A stretch of DNA of 64,000 nt, taken from positions 1 to 64,000 of the forward strand of contig NZ_JAHESE010000033.1 in NCBI RefSeq assembly GCF_018598175.1, written 5' to 3'. This document shows, in pieces, positions 57,005 through 64,000 of the stretch; position 1 is the first letter of the stretch, and every line of letters begins with the position of its first letter. This DNA comes from Dawidia cretensis. Its GTDB lineage: Bacteria; Bacteroidota; Bacteroidia; Cytophagales; Cyclobacteriaceae. The translations under genes were made by a program, and so were the position numbers. Under the pieces are notes generated by a model, which saw only the letters and a list, made by a program, of their open reading frames with translations, had not been told where the DNA came from and ran no database searches.

Positions 57005-57979
57005 ATGGCGTCGAATGTAAAGTCAAAGGAGGTGGCCGGCAGCGATAAACCGCTCATCACGATCGTTGGGGTTTTGGGCAAGCAGGGGCGTAGTGCTGCA
57101 CATACGTTGTTACGGAGCGGACGCTATCGTGTACGTGGGATTACGCGACGGGTTGACTCACCGGAAGCGCTTGATTTGGTCAAACAAGGAGCTGAGCTCG
57201 TGAATTTACCCCTCGATCTGGGGTATGAAAAAGATTTCGAGGAAGCCTTTCGCGGTTCGGATGGGATTTTCATGATGACACCCGGTATTGCGCCTCCGCA
57301 GACGCACGAGCTCGCGCTCGGTAAACAATTGGCTGACGCGGCTGTGAAAGCAGGGGTGCAACACATCATCTTCAGTAGTTTGGAAAATGTAGATGGCATC
57401 ACCGCCGGGAAAAAGTTCGCGCCGCATTTTACAGATAAGGCGAGGATCGAAGAATATATTCGCGCGCTTCCGGTGACAAGCTCGTTTATCCATATGGCTT
57501 TTTTTTACACAAACCTGATGGAGTTTTACCCGCCGCAACGAGATGGCGACACGCTGGTGTTCCCTATCTACTTACCAAAGGACTTTCGCGCGCCGTTTGT
57601 GGATCCCCTTACTGCTACCGGGCCTGCTGTGTTGGAAATCTTGTCGAATCCAGGTCATTATGCCGGGAAGGCCTTGCCGGTCATTGGCGATATACTATCA
57701 CCGCAGGAGATGGTCGATGTATTTACCCGGGTTACGGGTAAGAAGGCTGTGTATCGTTCCGCATTCACACGGGAAAATTTTATTCATTATTTCCCAGCGT
57801 TTAGCGCAAACGAAATATTGGTGCGCGAGATTTTGGGAATGGCGGAGTACGCCGTTGAATATGGCTATTTTGGCAAGGATCGTGATTTGCAATGGAGTCG
57901 TCAAACAAATCCGAACAGCTACACCTGGGAACAGTTTCTGCGCGCTACGGGTTGGGAAGGTGAAAGGCTTTCCTATTGA
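57005..57979 (+). CDS. NmrA-like NAD(P)-binding oxidoreductase
   Basis: 324 residues. N-terminal Rossmann fold ITIVGVLGKQGRSAAHTLL (17-36) of the atypical short-chain dehydrogenase NmrA type, then FAPHFTDKARIEEYI and a C-terminal region with TGKKAVYRSAFTRENF. Related proteins sense or reduce NADPH/quinone-type partners (HSCARG, QOR2). Divergent from the HxlR gene, so probably its target. An 88-bp gap separates it from the next gene on the same strand, which may be co-transcribed. Confidence 0.88.
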   Translation: MASNVKSKEVAGSDKPLITIVGVLGKQGRSAAHTLLRSGRYRVRGITRRVDSPEALDLVKQGAELVNLPLDLGYEKDFEEAFRGSDGIFMMTPGIAPPQTHELALGKQLADAAVKAGVQHIIFSSLENVDGITAGKKFAPHFTDKARIEEYIRALPVTSSFIHMAFFYTNLMEFYPPQRDGDTLVFPIYLPKDFRAPFVDPLTATGPAVLEILSNPGHYAGKALPVIGDILSPQEMVDVFTRVTGKKAVYRSAFTRENFIHYFPAFSANEILVREILGMAEYAVEYGYFGKDRDLQWSRQTNPNSYTWEQFLRATGWEGERLSY

Positions 57980-58067
57980 CCCCAGTAACGCTTACCCAAA
58001 AGGGTTATTGAATCGTAATGTTTTACTGGCCTTTTTACATCCTTTTAAGGCCAAAAATATTCGAACG

Positions 58068-59252
58068 ATGAAGCGCAGATCTGTTTTGAGAAATTTGTCC
58101 GCTTTTGCCGCAGCGTCAACATTGCCGCCATTTGTAACAGGCAGTATTTCTTCACCCCATGCCGCGCCAGGTATTGAATCCAGGCTTCACGTGAGAAAAA
58201 TTGCTACGGAGGAAGCGTTTACCATCCCTGAGATAGTAGAAGCCATACGTAACGTGATTCGACGGGGTGGACCCAATTTAGATCTCCTTCTTTTGAAACA
58301 GCTCTATGAGGTGCCAGCCTCGCCGCCGGCAGAGGCTCCGTCGGACAGTATGCAGGTCTCTAACCGCGACCGCGCAGCAAAAGATATGTTGCCAAAATTG
58401 CTGGACTTCGATACGGCCCGACTGGCGACGATGGATGCCAACGGTGTTGACATACAGATCCTATCGTTGGTCATGCCCGGCGTTCAAATGTTTGAGCGGG
58501 TGCAGGCTATGGAGCTTGCGCAGCTTGCCAACAACCGCTTAGGTGAAGTTATACGCCGTCACCCTGATCGCTTTGCCGGCCTGGCAAGTTTTGCACCACA
58601 AGATCCACGTGCCGCCGCAAAGGAAATGGAACGGGCCATCACGACGCTGAAACTAAATGGCTTCATTGTCAACTCCCATACGGGAAATGCGTATCTCGAT
58701 GATCCGCAGTTCTTGCCCATACTGGAAGCCGCGGAAGCGCTCGGGATGCCGCTGTATATTCACCCGCGGGCTCCATCCGACGGTATGGCTGGGCCTTTTC
58801 GGGAGTATCGTCTTGAGGGAGCTGTATGGGGATATGGCATAGAGACGGGCACCCATATTTTGCGATTGATCTTTGGCGGTGTTTTCGATCGTTTTCCAAA
58901 GTTGCAGGTAGTCATTGGTCATATGGGTGAAGCGTTACCTTTTTGGCTGGGCCGGCTCGACTTTATGGGCGCACCGGGTGCCCGGGCGGGACGCAAAAAC
59001 CAATTGCTCCCCAGCGAATATTTTAAACGTAACATCACGATTACGACCAGTGGTGTTGAAGACCCGCTGGCACTTCGGTATTGCATTGATAAGATCGGTG
59101 CCGACCGGATCATGTGGGCGATCGATTACCCTTTTCAGCCCACGCCGTCGGCGGTGGCGTTCATCGATTCAGCCGCTATTTCTGACACGGAACGTGAAAA
59201 AATTGCATGGAGTAACGCGGAGCGGATCTTCAGAATCAAGAAGAATCATTGA
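58068..59252 (+). CDS. Amidohydrolase-family protein (PF04909 type), possibly Tat-exported
   Basis: 394 residues from the ATG at 58068. N-terminus MKRRSVLRNLSAFAAASTL resembles a twin-arginine signal. The body is an Amidohydro_2 TIM barrel: early KIATEEAFT, SLVMPGVQMF, HPDRFAGLASF, MPLYIHPRAP (metal His), VVIGHMGEALPF, and MWAIDYPFQP (metal Asp). This group includes gamma-resorcylate and other decarboxylases and hydrolases of aromatic acids. The position next to HxlR and NmrA genes fits a detoxification set. The upstream open frame from 57543 overlaps the previous gene and is a shadow. Confidence 0.88.
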   Translation: MKRRSVLRNLSAFAAASTLPPFVTGSISSPHAAPGIESRLHVRKIATEEAFTIPEIVEAIRNVIRRGGPNLDLLLLKQLYEVPASPPAEAPSDSMQVSNRDRAAKDMLPKLLDFDTARLATMDANGVDIQILSLVMPGVQMFERVQAMELAQLANNRLGEVIRRHPDRFAGLASFAPQDPRAAAKEMERAITTLKLNGFIVNSHTGNAYLDDPQFLPILEAAEALGMPLYIHPRAPSDGMAGPFREYRLEGAVWGYGIETGTHILRLIFGGVFDRFPKLQVVIGHMGEALPFWLGRLDFMGAPGARAGRKNQLLPSEYFKRNITITTSGVEDPLALRYCIDKIGADRIMWAIDYPFQPTPSAVAFIDSAAISDTEREKIAWSNAERIFRIKKNH

Positions 59253-59315
59253 AAACAACAATAGTACTTTTCTAATAACATGTCGTAGCGTCGGATATTG
59301 CCAGAAGCCAGCACT

Positions 59316-59660
59316 TCACTTTATGACAAATGTTCCTTTTTTTAATTCCCATTCACCCTTATCATTTTTAGCCTGAAAACCTTTATAGATAGCATCTCTG
59401 CTTCCTCCCTTTATTACAATTCTATACGATAGCGTATCGCCAAGTTGGTAATCATTTTTGTTAAAAAAATATTCAAACGATCTATAGCCTCCGATCGAAT
59501 CCAGTAGTGATTCATCCTGCTGCATTGACTCAAGCTTCTCCAGAATAAAGGGAGGATGCCTTCGCTTTAGGTTATATTTTCCATACATGCTGAGTCCAAC
59601 AACTATTATGAAAAAGATCAATAGGTATTTGGCGTATTTGAGATACTTCTGGTATTTCAT
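59316..59660 (-). CDS. Hypothetical membrane-anchored protein
   Basis: 114 residues. One N-terminal membrane helix (LLIFFIIVVGLSMYG, about 13-27) with a basic end, then a soluble part of ~85 residues with IKGGSRDAIYKGFQAKNDKG near the C-terminus. No family recognised. It is convergent with the amidohydrolase and 117 bp from Imm33. It may be another immunity or Rhs-associated small protein. Confidence 0.55.
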   Translation of the reverse strand: MKYQKYLKYAKYLLIFFIIVVGLSMYGKYNLKRRHPPFILEKLESMQQDESLLDSIGGYRSFEYFFNKNDYQLGDTLSYRIVIKGGSRDAIYKGFQAKNDKGEWELKKGTFVIK

Positions 59661-59776
59661 AGAATATTACTTAGCGCCAAACGGCTGGTCCTGCGTAATT
59701 ACATTTTCGATCTGGTCTTCGAATTGAATTCATCGTGTGTCCCCCGCCCGGGTTTCAAAAGATATTGTACTGTCGG

Positions 59777-60130
59777 TTAAATATTTAGAAGATCTTTATC
59801 CTCCCAAACGTCTTCATAATTTTCAGTTATTAAAAATCGCCACCCCGGAGGGAGGCCTAAATACTTTACTATCAACGGACACCATTCCTTGAGATGCTCA
59901 ACATGAAGAGGAACAAAAAAATCAGGATCTTCTGAATACTCGTCGCCCCAGATGTACCACCCTGTAGTGTTGCCTTCTAATGGATGACGGAGGCCATGGA
60001 TAGGTCTCGCTCCCTCTTTTATATTTCTGGATATTCCAACTTTTAAAAAATCAGGAGATTCGCAGAATACAACATCGTACTTTCGGCAAATAGCGATCTG
60101 CTCATTTTTAATATCCTTGATTTCCTCCAT
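59777..60130 (-). CDS. Imm33-type immunity protein
   Basis: 117 residues from an internal ATG at 60130. The C-terminal GLPPGWRFLITENYEDVWED resembles the Imm33 (DUF2185-like) family, which protects against Rhs or other polymorphic toxins. It continues in frame, without a stop, into an upstream Rhs fragment, so either start is formally possible; the internal ATG gives a normal free-standing immunity protein. The cognate toxin is missing. Confidence 0.65.
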   Translation of the reverse strand: MEEIKDIKNEQIAICRKYDVVFCESPDFLKVGISRNIKEGARPIHGLRHPLEGNTTGWYIWGDEYSEDPDFFVPLHVEHLKEWCPLIVKYLGLPPGWRFLITENYEDVWEDKDLLNI

Positions 60131-60574
60131 TTTGTTGCTGGCGTTGCTGAAGTAAATATACACAAAACCCGGTTCCGTGATTTTGATATCGCCTTCTTCG
60201 AAAGCCAGCGTATCGCGTCCAACACCTTCGGGGAGCAGGTTGCCAGTTTCTCGGGCACTGGTTGTCAGGCGTTTGTATCCACCGTTGAGCAAGTAGAAAT
60301 CGTGGTCGAAGACCGGGTAGTCCAGGTAGGCCTTGGGGCTGGCGCCAGTGTCGTTTTCGCGTTCGAGGTAGCCGGCGCCGGTAGTGCGGTTCATCAGGTC
60401 ATCGCTATGGCAATAGCCGGTTTGTTTGGCTTCGCCCTGGCCCGTGCCGTTGTTCCAGGTGACGGCCGAGATATTGCCGTGAACCGCGGCGCGTTCGCCA
60501 ACGTGGGCACTACCTCGCTCAAATTTGTGAAATCGGCTATTCTTTCCATAGATCAATACAAGACTCGCGAGCAT
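60131..60574 (-). pseudogene. Rhs-core remnant fused in frame to Imm33
   Basis: About 148 codons of Rhs-like sequence with gaps. Rhs-type pieces are GERAAVHGNISAVTWNN, then DDLMNRTTGAGY, ASPKAYLDYPVFDHDF and ITEPGFVYIYFSN, the order normal for Rhs proteins but with long intervals missing. The first ~13 residues look unrelated. The end runs without a stop into the immunity gene, where a toxin domain would normally lie. This looks like a deletion scar of an Rhs toxin locus. Confidence 0.55.
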
Positions 60575-60741
60575 GACAACCCCCTACCTTTTTTGTGAAA
60601 TTTTAATTTTTTCATGTTTTCCGAAATTTTCCGAAAAGATTTTTTACATAGCGATCACAAGCTTTATGGTCCCTTCGGGAACGAAACCCTTAAAGTCTTT
60701 TAGTCTGTCTATAATTCAATCTATCGCAACCACGGCGTCTT

Positions 60742-61533
60742 ATGGAATGCTTTCAACCGCACCCCGCCTTACGGCCATACATCCGCTACTACTGGTCATT
60801 GAATATTCAATCGAGCATTGAGTCCATGTTAAACCTTCAGGTAATGACCGACCGGTTTCCGCGTATTGTCATTCAATGCCTCGATGGAAAAAATGCACTT
60901 CACAGCGATCAATATCATAAGATTTATCCCGCCAGTCTGAAAGGCATCACGTCTAAACCCGCGCTATTCCAGATGGAGCCCAATTATTCTCATGTAGCGG
61001 TTTCTTTTTTTTCGCATGGAGTGAAGGCCTTTTTTGGAATTGACGGCTATGAGACGATGGACGCAGTGTTGGACTTACATCATTTTTTTCCTGACGATGT
61101 CATAGAACAAATTATGGACGCATCGAATACTCACACCCGGATATTACTGTTGGAGAAGCACTTCTTAAAGCAACTCAACGCCATAAAGACAATCGATTGC
61201 CGTGTGGTCAACTTTTTGCGGCTATGCCCCAGTGTAAACTATGGTCGTCAACTCAAAGAATATGGCATTAGTGAGCGACAATTTGAAAGAAAATTTTTGC
61301 AGTCCATCGGATTTACCCCATCCTTCTATAAAAGAGTGGTGCGTTTTGAGACAGCGCTCTGCAGAATTCATCATGGGCACTACCCATCGCTTGCAGAGCT
61401 TTCCTATACATTAGGATATTCAGATCAATCCCACTTTAACAGAGAATTTAAACAGTTTTCCGGCCTGACACCGTTATCGTTAATCACTAAGGATGACGTT
61501 ATAAATGAAAGTGGCTCTATCCTGGTCGGTTAA
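60742..61533 (+). CDS. AraC-family transcriptional regulator
   Basis: 263 residues. The N-terminal ~150 residues resemble the DUF6597-type sensory domain (PHPALRPYIRYYWSLNIQ). The C-terminal double helix-turn-helix has KEYGISERQFERKFLQSIGFTPSFYKRVVRFE and LAELSYTLGYSDQSHFNREFKQFSGLTP, complete for AraC. It precedes an epoxide hydrolase by 81 bp and may control it. The start at 60742 leaves it free of the Rhs fragment. Confidence 0.9.
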   Translation: MECFQPHPALRPYIRYYWSLNIQSSIESMLNLQVMTDRFPRIVIQCLDGKNALHSDQYHKIYPASLKGITSKPALFQMEPNYSHVAVSFFSHGVKAFFGIDGYETMDAVLDLHHFFPDDVIEQIMDASNTHTRILLLEKHFLKQLNAIKTIDCRVVNFLRLCPSVNYGRQLKEYGISERQFERKFLQSIGFTPSFYKRVVRFETALCRIHHGHYPSLAELSYTLGYSDQSHFNREFKQFSGLTPLSLITKDDVINESGSILVG

Positions 61534-61614
61534 CGATGTCGGATTTATTCTATACTTTTTTCTTCAGTTGTTGTTTTTTGCCGTCATCATCGTCAATCGA
61601 TAAAAACAAGCGCT

Positions 61615-62733
61615 ATGAAAAACGTAACGGAATTTAAAGTGAACATCCCGCAGTCCGATGTTGATGCTCTGAAAGCCAGATTAGAGAACACTCGCTGGCC
61701 CGGCGAAGCACAAGACTCAGATTGGACTTTTGGTGCCAGCGAAGCATATTTAAAGGGACTGGTAGCGCACTGGATATCGAACTACGACTGGCGAGAACAT
61801 GAAGCGGCTCTTAATAAATACCCACAATACGTGGCTGATGTAGGCGGTATCAAAATACATTTTCAGTATATCAAGGGAAGCGGAAAAAACAGCAAGCCCA
61901 TCATTCTCACCCATGGCTGGCCAGATAGTTATTATCGTTTCCATAAAATTATTCCTTTGCTAACCACAGGTGAGCAAACCTGTGATTTAATAATTCCTTC
62001 GATTCCCGGTTTTGGTTTCTCCGAAAGAAAAGCTGTGACGACCGAAGCCGTTGCAGACCTCTGGAAAAAATTGATGACGGAGAATCTTGGCTATTCAAAA
62101 TTCTATGCCGCGGGTGGTGATGTCGGCATGGGCGTTACAAAAGCGCTGGCATCAAAGTACCCTGATGTAGTAGCGGGAGTACATTTCACTGATCTGGGTT
62201 ATCCGATGGGGCAGGAAGACCCAGGCACGATGAGCGAAGATGAAAAACAATTTGCCCAATTTGTGCAGCAATGGTGGTATCGCGAAGGTGCTTATGCAAT
62301 GGTACAAGCAACGAAGCCACAATCATTAGCCTATGGATTAAATGAATCGCCTGTTGGTTTGGCGGCGTGGATAGTAAGCTTCGGCACGGCTGGCGCTACT
62401 CCTGATTTAGTAGAAGCCGCCTTTGGCGGGAAAGACGAGATGCTGACTAACATATGTATTTATTGGTACACGCAGACTATCGCCACGTCCATGAGAATGT
62501 ATAAAGAGGATGCAATGGCTCAATGGGGTGGTTCACAACCGCTGCAGAAAACGAACGTGCCTGCGGGAGTCGCTGTCTTTCCGAGAGAGGCTCAGTTCCC
62601 CAAAGAGTGGGCGGAGCGCTTTGTGAATGTTGTTCACTACACGAAAATGGGAGAGGGTGGACATTTCGCTGCTTTGGAGGTACCGGAGCTATTTGCAGGT
62701 GAATTGCGGAAATTCCTTTTCAGCTTGAAGTAA
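61615..62733 (+). CDS. Epoxide hydrolase (EHN-domain type)
   Basis: 372 residues. N-terminal EHN domain (FKVNIPQSDVDALKARLENTRWPG) followed by an alpha/beta-hydrolase: THGWPDSYYRFHKIIPLL (oxyanion HGWP), GGDVGMGVTKAL with the nucleophile Asp, and GGHFAALEVPELFAGEL with the catalytic His. Microsomal-type epoxide hydrolases of bacteria open epoxides to diols; the natural substrate here is unknown. Cytosolic; no signal. The neighbours AraC regulator and DHFR-like reductase suggest a xenobiotic-response set. Confidence 0.92.
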   Translation: MKNVTEFKVNIPQSDVDALKARLENTRWPGEAQDSDWTFGASEAYLKGLVAHWISNYDWREHEAALNKYPQYVADVGGIKIHFQYIKGSGKNSKPIILTHGWPDSYYRFHKIIPLLTTGEQTCDLIIPSIPGFGFSERKAVTTEAVADLWKKLMTENLGYSKFYAAGGDVGMGVTKALASKYPDVVAGVHFTDLGYPMGQEDPGTMSEDEKQFAQFVQQWWYREGAYAMVQATKPQSLAYGLNESPVGLAAWIVSFGTAGATPDLVEAAFGGKDEMLTNICIYWYTQTIATSMRMYKEDAMAQWGGSQPLQKTNVPAGVAVFPREAQFPKEWAERFVNVVHYTKMGEGGHFAALEVPELFAGELRKFLFSLK

Positions 62734-62836
62734 CCAGTATGAATCAAAACGATCTGACGGGATACGCGGCCTGGGATCTTTACATTGCAAGGCCAGGTTT
62801 TTTAATGGATGTCTATCCAACAAAATTTTATCTTTC

Positions 62837-63406
62837 ATGAGAAAACTGATATCAGTTGTACACACGTCGCTCGACGGATTTGTAGCCGGAGAAAATGGTG
62901 ACTTTGATAAATTGGTTCAGAGTCCGGAGAATCTTGATTTTATTTGCAGCCTCACGGATAAGGCAGACGCACTTGTCGCGGGCCGGGTGTCATTTGAAAT
63001 GCTGGATAGCTATTGGCCAACGGCACATGAGACTCCAGGCGTCTCTGACAGTGCGATAAGGTACTCACACTGGTACAATAGCGCTGAAAAGATCGTGCTG
63101 TCAAACACGTTACGTGAGAAGAAGGATGATAATGTCACAATCATATCGGAGAAGATTGAGGATACCTTTATCCGGATTAAGAATAAAAAGGGTAAGGATA
63201 TTTTGCTGTTCGGCAGTCCATCGGTTTGCCAGGCATTAATGAACCTGAATTTGATTGAAGAATGTTGGATCATTATATATCCTGTCGTTTTAGGGAAGGG
63301 TATTGCGCTCTTTAATAGCAAAGAAAGAGCAGTAAAATTAAAATGTCTGGGTTCAACGCAGTTTACGATGGGTGAGATTGCCATTCACTACAAGTTTGAA
63401 TATTAA
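62837..63406 (+). CDS. Dihydrofolate reductase-family protein (RibD C-terminal type)
   Basis: 189 residues. The fold is of the RibD/DHFR kind: RKLISVVHTSLDGFVAGENGDFD at the start and GKDILLFGSPSVCQALMNLNLIEECWIIIYPVVLGKGI. Such stand-alone proteins are NADPH-dependent reductases of unknown substrate, unlike folA. The following VOC gene begins 1 bp after its stop, so they are translated together. Confidence 0.88.
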   Translation: MRKLISVVHTSLDGFVAGENGDFDKLVQSPENLDFICSLTDKADALVAGRVSFEMLDSYWPTAHETPGVSDSAIRYSHWYNSAEKIVLSNTLREKKDDNVTIISEKIEDTFIRIKNKKGKDILLFGSPSVCQALMNLNLIEECWIIIYPVVLGKGIALFNSKERAVKLKCLGSTQFTMGEIAIHYKFEY

Positions 63407-63407
63407 C

Positions 63408-63815
63408 ATGAGCGAACAAGAAAAAAAGGAGTACCATATCGGCGCCATCGTGTCCGCTGATCTGACAGTATCTAATGCAAACCAGCTAAAGGACTTTTAT
63501 GCACAGGTAATTGGATGGACTCCGGAAGAATTAAAAATGGGAGACAATCACGATTATGCTGACTATGTTATGAAAGATTCGGGTGGTAATTGGGCCGGAG
63601 GCGTTTGTGAGGCGAAAGGAGCAAATACAGGCATTCCGGCGCAATGGATTGTTTACATCAATGTGCGGGACATAAAAGACAGTGTTGAGAAATGTAGGGA
63701 ATTGGGTGGAAAAATCGTCAAGGAAGCTTTTGATTCGCATGGCAATTATATCTATGCAATGTTGCAGGATCCGTTCGGAGCTATTTTGGCAGTCACGCAT
63801 GTAGACGAAGAATAG
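63408..63815 (+). CDS. VOC-family protein
   Basis: 135 residues from the ATG at 63408, one base after the previous stop; the longer frame that overlaps the DHFR gene is not used. The segment LKDFYAQVIGWTPEEL and the end NYIYAMLQDPFGAILAVTH are typical of glyoxalase-superfamily proteins of the PhnB/YdcJ kind. Function unassigned. It is the last gene before an insertion sequence whose end lies 5 bp after its stop. Confidence 0.85.
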   Translation: MSEQEKKEYHIGAIVSADLTVSNANQLKDFYAQVIGWTPEELKMGDNHDYADYVMKDSGGNWAGGVCEAKGANTGIPAQWIVYINVRDIKDSVEKCRELGGKIVKEAFDSHGNYIYAMLQDPFGAILAVTHVDEE

Positions 63816-63819
63816 TCAC

Positions 63820-64000
63820 GAGGCTGTAAAATGAACTGTGTCAAAGTGTGAAAAATCACCAACTTTGATACAGTCTATGAAAAAGAAGAAGCAAGAAGAT
63901 TTCGACTTAGAAGAGATCAAGAAGAAAGCCCTGGAGCAGTTCCGCTCGGGTAAATCACTTTACGGTAAGGATGGGGCATTTGCCCCGATGCTGAAGTCAT
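63820..64000 (+). mobile_element. Left end of an IS256-family insertion sequence
   Basis: The terminal sequence starts GAGGCTGTAAAATGAACTGT near 63820, just after the VOC stop codon. A near-perfect 13-bp inverted repeat (63835-63847 with 63862-63874, 12 of 13) lies between the end and the transposase start and may be part of the terminal structure or the promoter. The IS continues beyond the window, so its right end and target duplication are not visible. Confidence 0.8.
63877..64000 (+). CDS. IS256-family transposase (N-terminal part only)
   Basis: 41 codons, cut by the window edge. The start MKKKKQEDFDLEEIKKKALE and the segment FRSGKSLYGKDGAFAPMLK match the N-terminus of IS256/Mutator transposases. 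The DDE catalytic residues lie outside the window. Nothing shows whether it is intact. Confidence 0.85.
   Translation, partial: MKKKKQEDFDLEEIKKKALEQFRSGKSLYGKDGAFAPMLKS

Noticed and set aside
57543-58067. Extended N-terminus for the amidohydrolase
   Set aside because: It runs out of frame through the NmrA-type gene; the Met-Arg-Arg start at 58068 fits an exported protein.

Overview
The window looks like chromosomal DNA of a Bacteroidota bacterium, probably order Cytophagales. The evidence is several large secreted proteins with C-terminal type IX secretion (T9SS) sorting domains, a SusC/SusD pair, a short Bacteroidota-type primary sigma factor, Rhs/Imm33 debris, and promoter cores of the TAnnTTTG type. 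Nearly all genes before about 54 kb share a GC-rich style. From about 54.9 kb on the sequence is visibly more AT-rich and looks like an accessory region.

Layout. The left edge (1-80) holds the last part of a group II intron (domains V and VI), so an intron lies just upstream. Next come an operon of two exported FAD-dependent oxidoreductases and an MFS carrier (165-5360), an Rrf2 regulator diverging from an ATP-grasp ligase (5482-7177), an exported zincin-like protein and a large MacB/FtsX-type permease (7219-10644). Two L,D-transpeptidases converge and overlap (10954-13558). They are followed by an aldo/keto reductase, a membrane acyltransferase, a DoxX-like protein, a DUF6882-like protein and an ABC-F ATPase (14092-19660). 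A 1-kb non-coding stretch with strong hairpins, possibly a small RNA, precedes four tandem paralogous secreted esterases with T9SS tails (20644-26751).

The middle part is mostly housekeeping: mtgA, a MORN-repeat (YwqK-like) protein, purC, a STAS-domain protein, rnz and a queuosine-precursor transporter (26916-32267), then a 1-kb non-coding stretch and a receiver-only response regulator. Two overlapping di-haem cytochrome c peroxidase paralogues (33821-37556) precede one gene of 8.7 kb (37967-46714). Its 2,915-residue product carries a PhoD-like phosphatase at the N-terminus, LamG and other beta-sandwich modules in the middle, and a PhoX/DUF839-like phosphatase, a PKD domain and a T9SS tail at the C-terminus. 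A leucine-rich-repeat protein follows. A small pectin-type locus (susD, susC, GH105; 47860-54395) is on the minus strand.

The right end has rpoD, then single-gene accessory functions: VOC proteins, an HxlR regulator with a perfect 21-bp palindrome in the shared promoter region, an NmrA-type oxidoreductase, an amidohydrolase, an Imm33 immunity gene fused in frame to Rhs debris, an AraC regulator, an epoxide hydrolase and a DHFR-like reductase. It stops inside the first codons of an IS256-type transposase, so the window is bounded by a different mobile element at each end.

The best candidates for something undescribed are the PhoD-PhoX double phosphatase, the four-gene esterase array and the structured non-coding element at 19801-19922. 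All functions are inferred from motifs read by eye; no database search was run.
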